Assembly: GCF_001659605.2 (NCBI RefSeq)
Contig: NC_035173.2
Span: 13,536,347-13,600,346 of the forward strand
DNA length: 64,000 nt
Source: Manihot esculenta
Taxonomy: Eukaryota; Streptophyta; Magnoliopsida; Malpighiales; Euphorbiaceae
Direction of reading: 5' to 3'
Positions 22,654-34,400 of this stretch are shown one piece after another. The position numbers and the translations under genes are program-made. A model generated the notes under the pieces. The model was not told the DNA's origin and made no database searches. It worked only from the letters and a program-made list of their open reading frames with translations. How positions within the stretch are numbered: position 1 is the stretch's first letter; every line of letters begins with the position of its first letter.

Positions 22654-23039
22654 TTATTCATTCAAGGTTACAGGAGATGAGCCCGGAGGGACAAGACTAC
22701 TAAAAGACTTATTTACATCACCCTCCCTTGGGAGTCCAACATCATCTCCTTGAAGCCCAACATCCTCTCCTTGGAGACCACCATCATTCCCTTCAAGTTC
22801 AGCACCTTCTTCTTGAGGTCTAGTCGGCGGGGGAGGAGCTCCTTTGGGCAACAGGTTGTCGTCCTCCCCATAGCGCACCTCCTTGCCATCAGAATCAACT
22901 TCAGGAGTTCGGAGGTGAGCTAATGAGGTGGAGGGGACATCCTTAGCTACCTTCAGACCTTGGTTGAACCTGGAAGCGAACATGCGGAAGGCCTTATTCC
23001 ATAATTCTTCCCTTATCACGTCAGAAGCCTTGAATTCTG

Positions 23040-23250
23040 CAAGTCACACCTCACTAGCCTGCTCAATCTTGGCCTTCAGCTCGGAGGAGTCCTTGTAATC
23101 CTGTAGGCGATCCTCACAGGCCTGCTCGATCTTAGCTTTCAACTTAGAAGAGTCTTTGTACTCCTGTAAGTGCTTCTCGCAAGCCTGATCAATCTCGGCC
23201 TTCAGTTCAGCAGAGCCCTTATACTCCAGTAGGCGCTCCTCACATGCCAA
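23040..23250 (-). repeat. 63-bp tandem repeat coding a 21-residue coiled-coil unit
   Basis: Three units of pattern 'ACE-RL-EYK-S-ELKA-I-Q' follow one another in frame, with a fourth partial unit cut by a stop. Codons differ between units, so the array is not brand new. Confidence 0.8.
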
Positions 23251-24569
23251 CTGGACCCTGTCCTCAGCAATAGCATCCTTAAGCAGGGCAGAACACCTCT
23301 CCTCCAGGACCGTAACCTCTTGGCGGAGCTACTATTGTTGAAGCCGCGACTCCTCCACTGCCGAAGTCAGGCCTTTCAAGTCATTGGTACACTCGCTGAG
23401 CTCCTGCTCAAGGACGACAACTCGAGCCATGGCCTCATTCCTCTGGGCCATCATCACCTTGCACCGGGCCTGGGCGTTATCAAGTTCCACCTTAGCTGCT
23501 TCACACTGGCCCCAGGCCTCGTTACGTTGAGATGTGGCCTCGTCCCACTCTCGACAGGCATCTTCTAGAGAAGACAACTGCGCCACAGCCTCATCATGAC
23601 GAGACTCTATTGTAGCAGCCCTCTCGAAAGCCTTGTCGGCATCACCTTGCACCCAAGCCAAGCAAAGTCTGAGGTCCTCAAGGTGGCCTTTGACGGCAGC
23701 TATCTGCCCATGAGCGTCATCGGTCGCCACGAGATTCTCCTCACGGTAGGCCTCCTCAATTCGCCGGTCCATTGAGCTCTGAAGGGACTGATCCCGAGTG
23801 TCGATCTCCATATAAATACCCAACACCTAGTAGAAAGAAACAACAAGAGAAGTCAGAGGACAACAAAAGCAAAGCAAACTCAAAATGACAAAGCGACTCA
23901 CCATGAGGAGCATCTCTCGGAGGCTGTCTACCAGCTCCTCCTGAGACCACGAACGAACGGCCACCTGCTGCCAAGTAGAGCAGGCCAGATGGCTAGTGAG
24001 AGCAAGAAGGCACGGATCTGAAACATCAGAAATCCCACCGAACATCTTCTCCTGCAATAACTCAGCAATAGAGGTCGCTGTAGACTTGGGAGTGATCTCG
24101 ATAGCATTGAGAAGCTCGTTGTCATAAGCAGAGGACAACGACTCCATGGACTGCTTCCTCTTCTCAGCAGGAGGGAGAGTAGCCGCAGGCTACTTAGTGA
24201 GATGAGCCCTTTTGGAGGTGTGACCCGTAGAAGGGACCTCTGTAGGTGGAGTTCGCTTACCAGCAGCTTCTTTGATGGCGATACCATAACTGGCAGCAGC
24301 CTTTTTAGCGTGGGGAGCAGGAGGAACAACCTCAGCCCATCCTTTAGAGACGCCCTAAGTAGCAGGGACGACCTCGACTCTTCCTCTCAAGGCATCCTCA
24401 GTAGCAGGAGATACCACAACCCCTCCTTTGGAGCCGTTCTCCGCAGAATCTTCAATAATAATAGGCTCTTGGGAAGCTGGAAGGGAGGCCGACTTGGGCT
24501 TGGGGGCAGCAGGAGATCTGGAGGAACTGGGAGTTCGGCCGCGACTGGATGCCTTAGAAGCACCAGAGC

Positions 24570-25261
24570 TGAAACAACCCAAACCCTTAGGTATTGTGGT
24601 TCGCTAGTACTTCGGGTAGCTCCACCTCATCTCTCACGGGTAGCCCTTTCCTCGTAGGCCCACTAGCTCCGCATAATTTGTCTGACCCAGGGTGACTCTG
24701 ATATCAATTGAAACAGCCCAACCCAAACTGGCCCAAATAACTTTTAGACCCATTTTCCACTTGACCCAAAATGGTTAATCCAAGTTATTTAGTAGTTTCG
24801 TGCTAGCTATTATATACAATTCCAATTTTCCATTATCTTCCAATGTGGGACGGCTTCCGCACCGGAAGCAGGCAGCTGCCCGTTACACTCGGTCCCGTTA
24901 AATTTGTGACGTCCTTGTCACAACTGAATCAGTTACAATTGCTAACCAGGACCGAACCCTTGGGTATTGTGGTTTGCTAGTACCTCAGGCGGCTCCACCT
25001 TGTCTCTCACGGGTAGCCCTTTCCTCGCAGGCGCACTAGCTCTGCACAATTTGTCTGACCTAGGGTGGCTCTAATATCAATTGAAACAGCCCCGCCCGAA
25101 ACTGGCCCAAATAACTTTTGGACCCACTTTCCACTTGGCCCAAAATGGTTAACCCAAATTATTTAGTAGTTTCGTGCTAGCTATTATATACAATTTCAAT
25201 TTTCCATCATCTTCCGATGTGGGACGACTTTCGCACCGGAAGCAGGCAGCTGGCCGTTACA
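24570..25261 (-). mobile_element. Tandem TRIM retroelement, TSD AGAGC
   Basis: On the minus strand the order is LTR (25261-25082, 180 bp), internal 194 bp, LTR (24887-24709, 179 bp), internal 122 bp, and a last LTR reduced to about 17 bases (24586-24570). TTGATATCAGAG, a near-match to the tRNA-Met primer-binding site, follows both full LTRs. LTRs start TGTAACGG and end TGTTTCA. AGAGC flanks the whole unit (24565-24569 and 25262-25266). It lies inside the coding frame of the gypsy-type pseudogene. No protein is encoded. Confidence 0.88.
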
Positions 25262-25933
25262 AGAGCGGGAGTCCTTGGAGATCGGTACCAAAGTGTGAGA
25301 AGAAGCTGGGGTAGGAGGAACAATCCGCCCAACTGCCCGGGGGGAAACGACATGAGCAATCTCTCGAGTCGTGTCGGCCACAGGCATACCAGCTCGGAAA
25401 ACATCCAGAGCGGCCTTCATGTTCTCCCGAGACAGGGTGAAGTTCCTCGGTGGCTTAATTCGCTCCATCGGGAAGTCAGAAGCTACCAAGAATGAAAATA
25501 CCCAAACAAGTTAGAAATAAACTCAATAAAAGGCAACAACATGGGAAAGATGGGACATTAATGAGCAAGTACCCGCTTCCCGGCAGTCCTAAAGACTAGA
25601 CACAAACATGCACTTCTCGACATCATACTTACAACTAACAAAGGTCAGTCTGAGAAGACAAATCTATTCTGAAAAGGACAATTGAGGAAGGTCGTTGCAG
25701 CCCGGGGGCATATCCCTCCAGGGGAGGTCTACTTGCCACGACACTCCGGGGCCTTCCTTCAGCTCTACCACTGTAAAACCCTCGGCCCAACCCTTGATGG
25801 AGTCCTTATACCCCGAGAAGATAGACAACCCTCCTCGGGGGGCAAAATAATTGAAGTCTTGGCTAGCCCAGACCACACAGAAAAAACTAGAGAACAAGGC
25901 GGCTGAAGGGGAGAAACCCCAACACAGACTAAC

Positions 25934-28212
25934 TGTAACGACCCGAAAATCGGACCGCTACCTGCGCTAGGATCCGGGTCGACTTAAGGCCGCCGGGACC
26001 CGTAGCAAGCCTGACATATAACCTGTAAACCTGTTTAATCCCAAACATGATCAACAAACATACATAAAAATTTTAAACTTTTCCTTTCATTCATCCAACT
26101 CAACCTGAACATGTACTGTGCATAGTCATAATCATAAACATAATCCCTCTGTGGGATCTCAACAATGCCCCAATGGGCAATACATCATGAGATGAGTTGG
26201 CTAACATCTGTATCATCAAATATCTAAGATCATGCATCAACAAGGGATTACAATACTCATAGGGTTTCAAGCACATCTATAACCTTAATATACCTCATTA
26301 CATAACATACTGTAATCTCTTACATTACATTATAGTACAACTGTCATGTCCACCATCTAACTATTACATACACTTACTTCAAAACTCTGGCTAACCTCCT
26401 GGTCTACCCTGTACCTGCACATCTGGGGTTAGGGGAGAGGGGTGAGCTACAAAGCCCAGTGAGCAGAATAGTAGAAAACAAAATATTTAAATTTCATGCC
26501 TTCATGAAATGCAACACATCACAACAAATCACATCTCGGATGGTATTGTCACCTACAGTCCTCTACATAGTCCAACTGTGCCGGGACGTAGAATGGGTAC
26601 AACCGGTCTTTCTCTTAACATAACATATCATACAGTCCAACTGTGCCAGGGACGTAGAATGGGTACAACCTGGACTTCCTCTTACATCGTGCCAGGGACG
26701 TAGAATGGGTACAACCTGGACTTCCATAACATATCATGCCATAACATCATCGTATCATATGAGGACTAAAGGATCATCCAATAACCAATCCACATCATCA
26801 TCATAAATGCAATGCAACATATTCGTGAATACTAATGCAACAACCTACTATATCTCATGGCATTCATGATGCATGGATCATGCTCAAAATTCATATTTCA
26901 TTTATTTTAAAACTTAAAGTTTATTCCACTCACCTCTGGTTAGCTCTGACAAACTCTGTAGCAGCTGGCTCACTGCTGGGGTCCTCGGTTCCTCGGGTCC
27001 GAACCTACACAGGTGGACTCCAATGAGGGACCAAACATACATAAACATAACTCTAATATACTCCCCAAAAGCCCCCTTAAACATCATGAAAACATCACAT
27101 AAAAACATGTAAGAAAAGGCTGGACAGGGCAGGTTCGGCGGCACCTTCGGCGGTCGAAACTCCCAGACAGAGGCGAAACTCATGCATGTTCGGCGGCACC
27201 TTCGGCGGCCGAAAGTCCCAGACAGAGACGAAAGTCTCTTTTCGGGGGCAACTTCGGCAGCCGAAAGGCCTGCCTCCCCAGCCATGTTCGGCGGCCGAAA
27301 GCTCCTTCGGCTGCCGAACTTGGTTTCTGCCAAAGGGCAGAAACTTGGCTCCTTTGTGCACAATTGCCTCCTAACTCTTCCAACATGCATAAACTTGTTC
27401 TAAAACATGCATACACACCATATATCACACCTAGGGGTCTCAAACTATCAAATACCCCAACTACAACACTTCAACCACACACAATCAACATACATTGTTC
27501 AAATCATCATCAAAACCCAAAAACTCATCAACAAGCCTAAACATGCATCTCTACCCATAAAACAACTTAATGCTTGTTTAAAACACATAACAAGGGTGGA
27601 TCCGAGCTTACCTCTTGAAGAAACGAGAGGAAAGGCGACCCTAGCTTGGAGATGGAGAGATTGAGCTCTTTGAACCTCCAAGTACCCAAAACTTGCTCTT
27701 TACTCACAGATCTTCAAAACAGGAGTTAAAATCCGTGAAAACCATGGAAGATCTAAGGAAAACACTCAAGATTGAGAGAGGGTGGTGAAGACCCACCTTG
27801 GCCGACAACGGGGGAGAAAAAGCTCGCCCGTCCGGACCTAAGGGACCCTTTTATAGTGGCTGGCCAGGCCACGTTCGGGGGCCGAACTTGCCTCCGCATG
27901 CATGCCATGTTCGGCGGCCGAACTTGACTTTCGGCGGCCGAACCTGAACTTCCCTCACTCATGCTTTCGGGGGCCTAACGTGCCTCCAAAACGCATGCAT
28001 GTTCGGCGGCCGAACTTGACTTTCGGCGGCCGAACCTGGGTTTTCCTCCAAAGACTTTTCATGCAAAAACTCATTTAATTTTCATACTTAAAACCATGAA
28101 ATACTTTAAAATATTTTATGAAAACATGTTTCTACCCTACCAGAGACTTCCGACATCCGAGATTCCACCGGACGGTAGGAATTCCGATACCGGAGTCTAG
28201 CCGGGTATTACA
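25934..28212 (-). mobile_element. Solo gypsy LTR D (2279 bp), reversed, TSD CTAAC
   Basis: Read in reverse it starts TGTAATACCCGGC (28212) and ends CGTTACA (25934). CTAAC is present at 25929-25933 and 28213-28217. It carries hairpin clusters (27132-27320 and 27873-28037), an LTR TATA box in reverse near 27852, and a CAAGAG|GTAAG donor-like site in reverse near 27612. It sits inside the gypsy-type pseudogene. Confidence 0.95.
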
Positions 28213-28550
28213 CTAACGGACTCGAAAGAGCACATGAAGAGGATTGAGTTAGGTGCAAGCATATGGGGAGTTATTCCAAAATAGCGAAAGACCTCAGTGA
28301 AAAATGGGAAAAAAGGGAAGGTCAAGCCAAATTCACGTTGCTTGACGAAGAAAACTAAGCTAAGATCCCTCTGGGGGTCAATCAGACCAGAGGGAGGAGG
28401 ATTGGGGAGAACTATCCTTTCATTACGACGAGGAGCCCGAATGCGGAAGAGGGGGGTATCCAGGTACTCCTGAGAAAAGAAATGGGAAAAAGAGGAAGAG
28501 GTGATGTTAGATTCCAGATTCATGATGTCGGGAAGTCTGGGACCATACAT

Positions 28551-29500
28551 TAAAGAGCAAGAGATGTACCTCAGAGAAAATTTTACAGGGAATTAAGAGG
28601 GACGAAGCACACAGAGAGCAGAATAGGAAGAAGATTTTGGAGAAGATTTGAGGCTTTGAATTTGAAAAGAGTAAAAGAGAGGAAAGGACATTTTGACAGG
28701 AGCTGTTCTCGGTCCGCGCAGTCATTATGGGGCCTAGGGATTTACCCCCTCATTACTCATGCAATAATTGCTGAGGAGGTAAAGGGGCAATTGATGATCG
28801 CGTGCGTCCTACCCCTAGGGGCAAGGCTAGGCCTTAGGGGAAGGCTCAGACCCAAGGCCCATCAGGCCTTTCTCATAAACAAATCAGCCCACACGGAGAG
28901 CCCCAACCGGGTAACATGAAGCAAGCCAGACCAGGTACGCTGGCAAACCTATCGTCTGAAAGCCTAGGCTAGTGACATGACAAGAGGTAGGGAGGGCAGG
29001 CCCAGTCACTTCGCAGCCCTGCTCGCATGTGCGCCAAGAGAAATTAAATGGCCGCTTGACTTGTAGAAGGGCTTTGATACATCTGTACGTACGGACCTGA
29101 GTGGCAGAGACAGATGGCTTCATTATAGAGAGGCAGTTAGACGTCACTAGAGGACAAAAGGGAAAGGGATAAAAGGGGAGGGATGTCTTCCTCTCCATTT
29201 AAGCTTACACAATCACTGTAAATCCTACTTTCTGGATCTCAAAGCATCAGTATCAGTTAATTGACAGGGGATCCTACGATTATAGGCGTAACGAGAATCT
29301 ACCAGATTATATCTGTTAACGGTAATTTTATGTGAAAACTCAACCTATTTAAAAGAGAGTGAGTCTTGATGAAGAATCAGGTACTACGGTGTCCAGATCT
29401 TCCTTTTCATCGGTGGAACCGTGTATCATCATATTGGACTCCTGTCACGTGGCCTTATCTTATGGTGATAGCTCATGATTTATTTTGAATAATTATTGTG
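28551..29500. other. Upstream flank of the minus-strand pseudogene
   Basis: No supported gene. An open frame continues upstream of 28550 without recognisable domains, so this is probably the retroelement leader. Bases about 29415-29510, around a CACGTG at 29456, resemble 56845-56935 upstream of the second gypsy-type pseudogene, in the same strand direction. Confidence 0.4.
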
Positions 29501-30540
29501 CAATATCAAATAACAAAATAAGTAACGATTGATTTACTTTTTAAATAATAATTATTTGGTTGCGAATTTCATAAGAAAATAATAAAAAAGCATGTTGTAA
29601 TGAAAAATAATAAAATAAACAAGTTGTTATGAGATTAATACATTGATTCACTTTATTCAACTTTAGTTTTGAATTTAAATAATATTACCAAAACCTTTGA
29701 TAATTTGATTTGTGGTGCTAAAAATAGAAAAATATGGAAAATTTATAATGTTATTTATTTTTATTTAAGAATTTATATTTAATTTATATTAATTTAATAT
29801 CTCGTAATATTGTACCTTTAAAAATAGTGATAATTTATATGTGATTAATTTATATAAAAAAATAATTTATAATATAATTTTCGTATTAATATTTTTTAAT
29901 AATATATGTAAATGATGCTGTTAACTAATAATATGATATCGTTATGTAAAAGTCAATAAAAATACATGACATTTAATATTTTTTTAAAATTAAATATTTA
30001 AATTAAATTATGAAAACTCGCAAATGTTTATTTTTCTATGCCAATCGATGATCTGAGATTCAGAAAATAGGGTTTTACAATGGGTTCTGTAAAACTGGAA
30101 AAGCTGAGACCTAGAGGAGAGTATTTCTCCTTTTATATGTTTCCTTTTATCTGCTAGTGACGTGTTGACATGACATATATCATTAGTTCACCTGTCCCTG
30201 CTACGTTGATACGGACGTTCAGATCTCTATTCCATGCGTAATGGCCCCCTGATTCTTCCGGACGCGCGTACGGGTGATCCCATGTGAAAGATGAGCAGAT
30301 CTTCTTCCTAAATCCGGGCCAGGCCGGAAGACAGGGTATGGACTAAGTCTAGAGAGAATTTGTTCATCTGGTCCAAAGAGCTAAGCCGGCCTATCCGGAG
30401 AGATTGGTGGGAGTTTAGTCTTCAAGGCTGGCAGACTGGCGGATTGGGCTTGGATCATAAAAAAGACTTGAGGGCCTCTATATACTAGGCTGATATCATG
30501 AGCTTAGTCCAGGCCGGGATGGAGAAATCCAACGATCTAT
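29501..30540. other. AT-rich stretch, then GC-richer repeat remnant
   Basis: 29501-30045 is very AT-rich with nothing identifiable. 30046-30540 is sharply richer in GC (for example GGCCAGGCCGG near 30315 and again near 30510) and looks like a worn retroelement LTR, but no ends or primer-binding site are visible. The transition marks the edge of the repeat-rich half. Confidence 0.35.
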
Positions 30541-31347
30541 CACCAATGTATTTATGAGCGTAGTGTTTACTGTATATAATTTGAAAATCAAAGCGAGAAT
30601 AATAAATTTTCTAAGAAATTGCAACGCCCAACTACCGAGTTTCTTTGAAAAAAACAAAAAAAAAAACTTACCGAGTTTCTCTTCGGAAAAAACAAAAAAA
30701 CAAAAAAGGCCACCGACTCTTTTTTCTTTTTCAAAGGAAAAAGGCAAAAACGTGAGGGTACAACACCCACCCTGAAAGATCAAAAAAGAAAAAAAACATT
30801 TAGGAAATATAGCATTTCTGATAGATTCCGCCCGTTAAATTCCCCTCCAAATGAAAAGGATGGTCGCAATTGAGAAGAATGATGATGGTGATTGCGAAGA
30901 AAAAACAAAATTAATTGTAGAGAGGGGTGTAAACACTAGGCAGCTAAAACACGGATAATAAGCAATTATTTGGGGTAAGGTGGGCAGCAGCAAGCATGGA
31001 GTGTGTGGTGGAGACTGCGACAGTGAAGAAACAGAGACGCTCACAAACGTCAAAATGACGGGGCCCTCTTCGCCATTAATGCCGTTGTTTCAGCATCACC
31101 TACCTTCCCAAGCCGAGTTGACGGTTCCCTTCCCTCATCTCTGCCATTGTCAAAGTCTCCACCAACAGCATCTCATTAGTACAATTCTTGCATTTAATTA
31201 GTTGACCTAATATATCTGCTCTGCTGTTACTCTCTTGCTCTCTCTATAACTATGAACTATCAGTGCTCTTCGGCTAGAACTAGAGCTGAGTAGGCCACTG
31301 CGAAGAAATTTTTTGCAGATCTCTCTCTTTTAGCTTCACTGGGAGCA
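30541..31347 (+). promoter_or_regulatory. UVR8: UVR8 upstream region and 5' UTR
   Basis: This is the interval between the last repeat remnant and the UVR8 ATG. It contains A-rich tracts interleaved with two ACCGAGTTTCT copies (30634 and 30671) and, close to the ATG, a CT-rich stretch (31228-31246) typical of plant 5' UTRs. A TAATATAT at 31209 could be a TATA box, but the transcription start cannot be fixed from sequence. Confidence 0.4.
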
Positions 31348-31438
31348 ATGGCAGATGAGGGAGCTGCTGAAGTCACTGGGCCAGTTCGTCGTGTTCTTAT
31401 CATTTCCGCCGGTGCTAGTCATTCAGTCGCTCTACTCT
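31348..31438 (+). CDS. UVR8: UVR8 exon 1
   Basis: ATG at 31348 (GCAATGGC context). Codes 30 residues from MADEGAAEV to VALL plus one base of a split serine codon. The donor is T|GTAAGC. Confidence 0.93.
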
Positions 31439-34400
31439 GTAAGCCCTAATTGACTTTATTTCTTTCTTTTTATCTCGATTTATATTTGTTTACATCAACT
31501 TCATCATAGCACCGCATTTCGATTTTGATTGATTTGTGGACATTTTTAAGCATTCTGCTTTACATACTATCTTGCTGCTTGATTCTTGCTTTACCCTTTT
31601 TTTCAAAAAGAATGCTTGTTAGAACAAATTTAAGGCTTCTGTTTGGCCTGAAAACTTTTCTGTTTTTATGGTTTATGGGATGCCAAACCAAACCATTAAT
31701 TGGTTACATATCTGTATATATAGTTTGGCTTCAATGAGAAGTCAAAATGCTGAGGTTAAGATGAGTGTGGGAGCGAATGTTGTGCCTGAGGTCATGGGCG
31801 GAGATAGGACGGCCTCCAAACTCAAAATTTTTATTAATTATCCATGTCATTTTTTTTAACTTTATTGCGCTCTCCTTGTCCAGCCTATTGCTTCCCTGCC
31901 TTCTCTCTCTTACTTCCATCTCCCGATCCAATCCAAGTATTTGTCACTAGTAACCCAGTTATTTATCTAGCTTATCTCATTATTTTTAAAACTTATTAAA
32001 TGATCAGAAGCCAATCCAAGTATTTATCTTTAGTATCTTTAGTATGCTTATATGTTATTTTTACTAAACGTGAACTATTTGTCCGCCATTTATAAATATT
32101 TTAATTAAACATGCAAATATTTAAAATTTTGAATGCTTATAAGCTTAAAAATGCTTATTAATATTAAGTGCCTATAAGTTGATTTCTATAGCCAAATATC
32201 CTCTAAATGAATCATAGCTGAAAAAACACAGCCTGTGTACATAGCCCTAAGTTTGCCTTAAGTGAAGTGGGTGAACCAAGTAACATTTTGTATCCTTTTA
32301 TTATTTGTGGGTGATGATTACAACATTAACAAACTCGTGTGTTTTTCAAAAGTTAACAAGCCAATTTGAACAATTTTGGAGATGGGTGTTAAGTTCCACT
32401 TATTTTCGAACATGAATTGGATTTAAAAAAAACCAACTTGAGCATTGTGATACTTTCCTTGGTTTGGATTTACTTAGACCTGTTTTCAGTTTGGCTTTTG
32501 GGCTCAACCATTGAGTTTGAGATTGATAAGAGCCTAGATGAATGTGAGAGATCATCTGGATTGTAATCTCTCTCTCTCTTTTATTTTATTATTAATTTTT
32601 TTTAATTTTTAGTTTTTAGTTTTTGTGTTTCTAAACTGGAATAAGTATGGTTAGGTTCGAAAACATTGTTGCATTGGATTTTGATTTGGTCTTTGAATTC
32701 TCTATAAGGAACCAAACAGTCCATACCTATTATTTTTTTATCTCCATAAATGATTTATTTGGATGTAACTTTATCCGTGAGAATCATGTCATGCTTAAAT
32801 TGTTTAACCTTCCATCAATCAGTCAAAAATCAAGTTCTTTACGGTTTACAGCTGGAAATATTGTTTGCACTTGGGGACGAGGAGAAGATGGGCAGTTAGG
32901 CCATGGTGATGCTGAGGATCGACCTTCTCCGACACAGTTGAATACATTGGATGGTCTTGAAATTGTATCTGTTACTTGTGGTGCCGATCATACAATTGCG
33001 TATTCTGAGTCACATGCGAATGTTTATAGCTGGGGATGGTTTGTTCTACATCTTTTTATAGATTCTTCTAAGTTTTTAATCTCAGTTAATATTTTAGGGA
33101 CAACCTTTTCATTGACTTCAGTGCATAGTTTGTAAAGCAGTTTGGAGTGGCCTAAACAATGTTAGTTTATGTTTAATAGCTAATATATTTTGTCCAAAGA
33201 AATTGCATAAGTTGCGCATATAAGTTGAGCAACTTACATGTGTAAGTTAGGCACTTGTTTGCACAGGTCCCAATTTTTTTTTTGCATCCATATTTTTGCA
33301 AAATTGGATTTACTCTTCTGTCTGTCTATCTAAATGTTACCTCAAGTCAAGCCAATCTGATGTGAAATTGTGAATTAGTGTTTCATCCATAAAACAACAG
33401 TTATAACTTTGAACTTTAGTTGATGAGACTTTAGTTTTAAAGAGCCATGTCCATGAAAAGCCTTTGAATGTTTGATTGGCTTGAAATATGGTGTGTGCAT
33501 GATCTGCATGAACGGAGCAGTAAACCCAAAGGTTAATTTGCAAACATATGAATGGACTGTGAAAAAATGGCTTGCACGCAAATCTTAGATAAAACAAGAC
33601 ATATTACTTTCCCAGGAAATAACATAAATGATTATATGCTTCTTGCAACTCAAGTGGGGTTTATGGAATTGAGACCTCTCCTCTGCAAACAAAATGAACA
33701 AAGAAGGGGAGAGATCAATGATTATATGAGAATAATTATTGATTTTTTTTTCAGTGTCCTACATGTAGATTATCATATATCATAATATGATGAGCTGCAA
33801 CCACCAGGGCATATATTAAATTTGGTCTAGCCCATTTTATGGAATCTCATGAAACTTTTAGCAAATTGGATTCTTTCATATAATAGGCATATCATATAAC
33901 ATATAGTTAAGCTTATATCCTTCTCATCTAAATTTATTACAAAACATACTGTTTTGTGCAGGGGAGATTTTGGGAGGTTGGGTCATGGAAATTCAAGTGA
34001 TTTATTCACTCCTCAACCAATTAGAGCACTACATGGTTTAAGGATAAAGCAGATCGCTTGTGGGGACAGCCATTGTTTAGCAGTGACAATGGAAGGCCAG
34101 GTGCAAAGGTTAGTACACCTCTATGGCTCTATCTCTGTGTCTATGTGTGTCTCTGCACATGCGCCCTGTTTTTTGGTTGGTGTTGCCTATAAATATTGTC
34201 TTTAATTTACTGGGGTCACTGAAGCTATCATAGTGCTTGATATGCAAGCTGCTGCTTTGAATTGCATGTCGCGGTTAAATCACTCCATGCAGCATGATTA
34301 AAGTAGTTGTTTGAACTCAAAATATGTTAAATACTATAAAGATTATCTATATCCTGTAGGGTACAACCTATTATTTCTTCTTGTGGTATCCCTGCCTAGC

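Larger units (their letters stand above)
22654..28550 (-). pseudogene. 'Putative gypsy type transposon' family protein, broken
   Basis: Three minus-strand blocks (28550-28213, 25933-25262, 24569-22654) read as one gene. The N-terminal block and the following APRGG...SGYKDSIKGW segment resemble the plant 'putative gypsy type transposon' domain (Pfam PF04195, recognised from memory). An ASDFPMERIKPP stretch follows, then a Ser/Pro/Lys-rich linker, then a long coiled coil. The coiled coil holds a 21-residue repeat, 'ACEERLLEYKG...KAEIDQ', in at least three copies (about 23040-23250). Putative introns lie near 25490-25663 and 23827-23900. A solo LTR (25934-28212) and a TRIM (24570-25261) interrupt it; leaving each out, with one target-duplication copy, keeps the frame. 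In-frame stops near 24355, 24195, 23330 (two adjacent) and 23043 make it a pseudogene. Its role within the retroelement is not established. Confidence 0.75.

Noticed and set aside
29456..29461. CACGTG as a UVR8 G-box (HY5 site)
   Set aside because: It is about 1.9 kb upstream, within a dispersed repeat also present in intron 9, with repeat debris between it and the gene.
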